In this document: positions 60,015 to 64,000 of the stretch, one piece after another
How the letters are laid out: each line of letters starts with the position of its first letter
Numbering within the stretch: the stretch's first letter is position 1
DNA from: Calonectria ilicicola
Lineage: Eukaryota > Ascomycota > Sordariomycetes > Hypocreales > Nectriaceae
DNA: 64,000 nt
Assembly: GCA_020809705.1 (NCBI GenBank)
Contig: CP085828.1
Coordinates: 6,882,001 to 6,946,000 of the forward strand
Reading direction: 5' to 3'
Made by a program: the position numbers and the translations under genes
The notes under the pieces: model-generated
The model's database searches: none
The model's input: the letters and a program-made list of their open reading frames with translations, nothing else
Told to the model about the DNA's origin: nothing

Positions 60015-61319
60015 CTAACCAGTTGCCCAACATGTCGAGTCGAATGCCACCCCGGCCGATGAAAATGCCTCCTCGAGGGATTCCCATTCGTCATCCTCGT
60101 CAAAGTCACACTCCATAAAGAATTGAACCTCCTTGAGGGAGGGATATTTTTTAGGTGCGACGCGAGCAAGGGCCATCAGGTCTTCATGAAAATCTGGATC
60201 CTCTTTGGAGATGGCAAAACGACGAAGAGATGGCGGTAGGTGATCGACAAAGAGCTGGTTGTCGATCTGGACGCCACATAGTTTTAGCTCTTCAAGAGCA
60301 TCCAGTCCGCGCACGTCAAACAGCACATCGCTGTCACCGGCCTCGTCATCAAACCAATCGCAGATGCTCAGGTCCAGTTCCAGCTCACGAAGGGTTGCAC
60401 CGTGGCCATAATCAAGCAAGGCCTGTGACACATTTCCACCTTGAAACTCGGGCGCATCCAACGCTTGCGATCTACTTCCGCCGCCGGCCTCGTAGGAGAA
60501 TTTTTCAAGACATGTGCATGCACCTAGAAGGCTCCCGAGGTCGGCGACTGTCAAAGCACTGTCATCAACCCATAACTCGCGTACGTTGCTCAGTAGCCCG
60601 GACGGCAGAGTGCCTATTTTTACACAGGCATACAGTTCCAACCGTGGTAGCCCAGGCATCAGGTGCATTATTGGGGTAAAGAAATCCAGACTATAGCCCA
60701 TTTCCATATCCCAGTGATCAAGAGCTAGTCGCCGCATCGCAGGAAGAATTGCCAGTAGGGTTGTTGAATTCTTTACAGCTTCCCACAGACGACTTTCTTC
60801 TCGATTCTTCGCAGAGTAGGGGGCCGTCAGTTTGAGGCGTTCAATATTGGGGAGGTGTGCCAGCAACGCCAAGATCCAGCCCATCTCGTCCTCTGTACCA
60901 TCAAAACTAGCATCGCGGCAGAGCTGGTCTTGGCCTAGGCGGACAGCGGCGGCATGGAATAGAGACAGGTGTGCGCTCGAATAATCGGTGTCAGTCTCAT
61001 TCGGGTCAAGATACTGCATATTGACCCAGGAAACGTTGGCCGCCAAATCGGGGTGGTGAACTGCTACCGTTCGTGCAAACGAAACAAGTTGACCAGCCAT
61101 GGACCTCCTGTCTTCACCGAAATCATGGTAAAGAATCGGTTGAGCAACGTCGCGGAATCGCCGTGATACCAGGCACAGGCTCGCGAGGCTACTGCGATGG
61201 ACCTTTCCATTTGCATCGTACCATGCCATTCGCTCGCGATCAATACAATGCGTGCATAAGTTGCGACATATTTGCGCGAGTACCTCGTTTGGGAGGTCCG
61301 ATATCCGCGAGGTAGACAT
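60015..61319 (-). CDS. F-box protein with leucine-rich-repeat-like C-terminus
   Basis: Probable substrate adaptor of an SCF ubiquitin ligase, by its F-box. It is intronless, 434 aa from the ATG at 61319 (MSTSRISDLPNEVL); an in-frame ATG at 61400 would add 27 residues that do not look conserved. The F-box is at about 4-60 (ISDLPNEVLAQICRNL, then SLCLVSRRFRDVAQPILYHDF). The rest has irregular Leu-rich segments (LPNIERLKLT, MRRLALDHWDME, LPRLELYACVKI, NVRELWVDDSALTVADL, LREL.LDLSICDW, LEELKLCGVQI) like degenerate leucine-rich repeats. The target is unknown. This type is highly multiplied in filamentous fungi. Confidence 0.85.
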   Translation of the reverse strand: MSTSRISDLPNEVLAQICRNLCTHCIDRERMAWYDANGKVHRSSLASLCLVSRRFRDVAQPILYHDFGEDRRSMAGQLVSFARTVAVHHPDLAANVSWVNMQYLDPNETDTDYSSAHLSLFHAAAVRLGQDQLCRDASFDGTEDEMGWILALLAHLPNIERLKLTAPYSAKNREESRLWEAVKNSTTLLAILPAMRRLALDHWDMEMGYSLDFFTPIMHLMPGLPRLELYACVKIGTLPSGLLSNVRELWVDDSALTVADLGSLLGACTCLEKFSYEAGGGSRSQALDAPEFQGGNVSQALLDYGHGATLRELELDLSICDWFDDEAGDSDVLFDVRGLDALEELKLCGVQIDNQLFVDHLPPSLRRFAISKEDPDFHEDLMALARVAPKKYPSLKEVQFFMECDFDEDDEWESLEEAFSSAGVAFDSTCWATG

Positions 61320-63615
61320 GCTGGGTATTGTTGCTTTCACCAAGAACAGTAAGTTGTCATGATTCTTGAACAGTGCGTCCGGGCTGGTTTTAACGTGCAC
61401 TTTTGTTGGTCGAATTTAGCGCCAGCGAAGCAGTTAGCTCAAGGCAGCAGAGGTCCAGACAAAATAATTCATGCACCTTCACTTCGATTCATAACTTTAT
61501 TTGTACTCAAATTCATTAATTTTATAAACACCGAAAATAAGTCAACTTGTCCGCTCATTTCTCCCACCAACCAACCATTTCCAAGAATATTATTATTGGA
61601 GCAATCATTTGAATGTGGTATTAAAGAATCCTATTCATGGAAATCTAGTCTTTTTCTCCAGAGGGATTAAATTACTAGATATTGGAGTCTTTAGTATAGA
61701 GATGAATTCTGGGGTTGGAGGGAATATCTCGACTGGACTGGACCAGGGACTAGAAGGATTATTTGCCTAAGCTGTGCTCCTTTCTACAGATTGCAATGCC
61801 ACATCTATTTTTTTGATAGCCATAAATATTAAATTTAAGAAAGTCGAGCACAAGTACATGATTTTGATTGAACTACAACTGATGCGTAACTGGGGGCGGT
61901 TGGTTGACTAAGGCCGTAAGAAGATGTGGAGCATGTCCATCGGCACAATACTCGGGTGGTGGCTAGGCTCAAAATCTTATTCAATATCTGGCCTGGACTT
62001 CTGATTGATTTCGGGGTGGATCTACTCAATTTTTGGGGGACTTTGCTCCGCGTCTGTAGCCCAGTGATACCTTGGTTATCTTGCCCGAAGCAGAAGGGCT
62101 TGACTTAATTTTTCGTAGTATAGGGAGTAAATTGGGGGGATCCTAATTGGCCTCATATCCCCGACCACCGTCCTATGGCGCGAGGTGATTGTTTTGGTCT
62201 ACACTACTTGTCTGAGTGAATACGCCACGCCGTTTTGGCGATACCCTGCGAAACGTGAACGTGATCATAATAACCATAACTTATAAATACCACGTGCCGT
62301 CGTGGAACTGGCTCCGCTAGAAACAGGCAAGAGGCAGGATTCTTTCAGGCGACCACTGCTTGTGGATATTCGAGTGATCCGTGCTTTGTAATAATCCAGG
62401 GACCAGCCAATACATGCCGGGACTATTCCATTGGGTCCAACCAAAGAGTGACTGGTCACCGTTATGCTAGTCCAGAAAGCGTAAACAGTAAGTTGGCCTG
62501 ATTTATCCCAGCGGGAGACTAGCCGAGACTAGAAACGGGGAGTTGTAAGATTGATACGTGTATGGGAGTGGATCACTGGGAGCTATCCCGTCCCAGCGAC
62601 ACAGGGGTTAATGGACGTGACTGCAAGGTCACTGGGTTTTATCCCCAATGGAGTCCTCTTGTCTCGTGCTATTTTATTGGCCTGTAATGCCACATTGCAG
62701 TCTGTGTGTGTCAGCGCTGACGACGACCGCAAGGACAGAGGGGGGGTGGGGCGATGTCACTGGATTCGTAACACTGTCTAGGGCTGTAGGGCTGTATTTC
62801 AAGGATTGCAACTGTGCGATTGTGGACATTGCGGGATAAGCCGGACAAATGGCGTTCTTTTGCTGCCTCAACATTATCAAGGCCCGAAGTTGTCATCAAG
62901 CTGGTTGACCGCGTGCACTGAAGGACTCAGAGTTGAGCGCTTTGGCCAAACGATCCATCGCGTGAAGAGCTGGTGTTTAGAGGTTTCAGATGCTTTCCCC
63001 TTACTTTCAAACGTGCCAAAGCCACATGCGCATTAGTTAGCGCGTGGTTCTCTGTCATTCGTCCTGTATCCGCAACGTCCTTTTGCACCCAGGTCAGCGG
63101 TACGCACCAGGTCATGGTTGGGAGGCTTTCAGGGTTTTCGTATTCTTTTTTTTGTTCCCAGCCCCCAAATCCGTTGCCGCCAAGGCCCTCGCTCGCGACC
63201 AAGTTGTCAAGGGTGGGATTGGAGAGAAAAGAATTTCCACCCCCACTTACACACAACAATGCACGATCGTGCACACGCACGCGGCAATCCGGCATCCCTA
63301 CGTGCCATGGATAGCAGGAGTCCCCCAGTTTCAACTAGGCCGGAGCCTGCTTACTGTGCAGTAGCTGAAGGACAAGGTGGATGGGTGCACCATAATAGCT
63401 CATAGACCCTCACTGCTATTTGGTCAGCATCACACAACCTGGCCGCATCGGTGCGTCGAACTAGGCAGTTCGGCCCCAGAGTAACCATGTCAATGTCCCA
63501 AAGCGGGAGCGAAGGAAGGCGGTATTTATACAAAGCTACACGGGCTATCCAGCCCTAGTTTGAAGATTGTCTTTCTTGCCTTCTTGTTCCGTCTTTCGTG
63601 TGCAGTTGATCAGCG
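61320..63615. other. Shared upstream region of the divergent F-box and membrane-protein genes
   Basis: About 2.3 kb. The part 61430-61880 is AT-rich without open frames; 62200-63500 has mixed composition and only short open frames without domains. No RNA gene, transposon end or repeat was recognised. Confidence 0.45.
63523..63530 (+). promoter_or_regulatory. TATA-like box of the right-edge gene
   Basis: TATTTATA lies 86 bp before the ATG at 63616, a plausible distance for a TATA element with a short leader. Position and sequence only. Confidence 0.35.
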
Positions 63616-64000
63616 ATGTCTCAAATAGAATACCACGGGTTCGTTACCGACCAAAGCACAGAAGAAGGGCAAGATCCGAAAAAGTCGAATGGACAGCCCC
63701 CGTTTTACGATGCCATTCCACTCTCTACACCGCCGCCTAACGAAATCCCATCCATGCAGGGGATAGGGAAACCAGCATCGAAGAAAGCTGTCACCAAGAT
63801 CGATATACTGTGCGCGGTTATTTCTTTAGCCTGTCTTGCTGTTGCCATCGGTTGCGTTCTCGACAATAGGCTGTCATGGTATCTCGGAAAGGATAATGAC
63901 CAGTTGATTTTGCTCGGTTTTTTGCTGAGTATTATGAATTTGTGTCTTTCAAGTGTTACCCCGACCTTCTTTTTGCTGTTGGAGGCTCACTATGGTCCAT
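63616..64000 (+). CDS. Putative multi-pass membrane protein (partial, 3' end outside the window)
   Basis: The frame is open from the ATG at 63616 to the window end, 128 codons. The first 60 residues are polar and Pro-rich (cytosolic by inference). Then come two hydrophobic segments at about 66-85 (ILCAVISLACLAVAIGCVL) and 98-122 (ILLGFLLSIMNLCLSSVTPTFF) separated by DNRLSWYLGKDNDQL. I do not recognise the family with certainty; proteins of this look are common as uncharacterised membrane proteins in ascomycetes. A TATA-like box sits 86 bp upstream. Confidence 0.65.
   Translation, partial: MSQIEYHGFVTDQSTEEGQDPKKSNGQPPFYDAIPLSTPPPNEIPSMQGIGKPASKKAVTKIDILCAVISLACLAVAIGCVLDNRLSWYLGKDNDQLILLGFLLSIMNLCLSSVTPTFFLLLEAHYGP

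Overview
The window reads as nuclear DNA of a filamentous ascomycete (Pezizomycotina; Sordariomycetes, perhaps Hypocreales, is my best guess). Genes are split by short introns of about 50-90 bp with GT..AG ends, stops are standard, and the content fits: a secondary-metabolism type P450, a Crh-type GPI-anchored cell-wall enzyme, a HET-domain protein, a NACHT/WD40 NLR-like receptor, a hybrid histidine kinase and a GT69 protein. No rRNA, tRNA, CRISPR or intact transposase gene was found. I recognise 18 protein genes; 16 are complete in the window, the P450 runs off the left edge and a membrane protein runs off the right edge.

Left part (1-28 kb), gene-poor: a P450 (minus), a GH16 Crh transglycosylase (minus), then two Myb/SANT-type putative regulators that point away from each other across 10.4 kb without a recognisable gene (9.2-22.1 kb), then a dihydroxy-acid dehydratase (DHAD, plus). 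The large gaps hold simple repeats and several GTACC-rich clusters. A pair of related ~200-bp elements with terminal inverted repeats and TA target duplications (MITE-like) lies in inverted orientation on either side of the DHAD gene.

Right part (28.8-64 kb), gene-dense: sorting nexin MVP1, mitochondrial ribosomal protein uL15m (MRPL10), a HET-domain protein, a KRE2/KTR mannosyltransferase (all minus), a DUF4604 protein (plus), cytochrome oxidase subunit COX4 (minus), a GT69 protein and a GRE2-like reductase (plus), a 2-Cys peroxiredoxin, the NLR-like receptor, the hybrid histidine kinase and an F-box protein (all minus), and a membrane protein (plus, partial). Most are independent housekeeping or signalling genes; no gene cluster for a single pathway is evident. 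Secretory-pathway and wall genes (Crh, KTR, GT69) recur, as do self/non-self recognition genes (HET, NLR).

The most interesting points are: the NLR-like receptor has no classical effector domain but begins with a short VQVGD..NY segment resembling RHIM/PP amyloid signalling motifs; the DHAD gene has an 8-nt micro-exon and no visible mitochondrial leader; two genes appear to use GC-AG introns; and a new-looking MITE pair brackets the DHAD gene. Gene models were assembled by eye from splice signals and reading-frame continuity.
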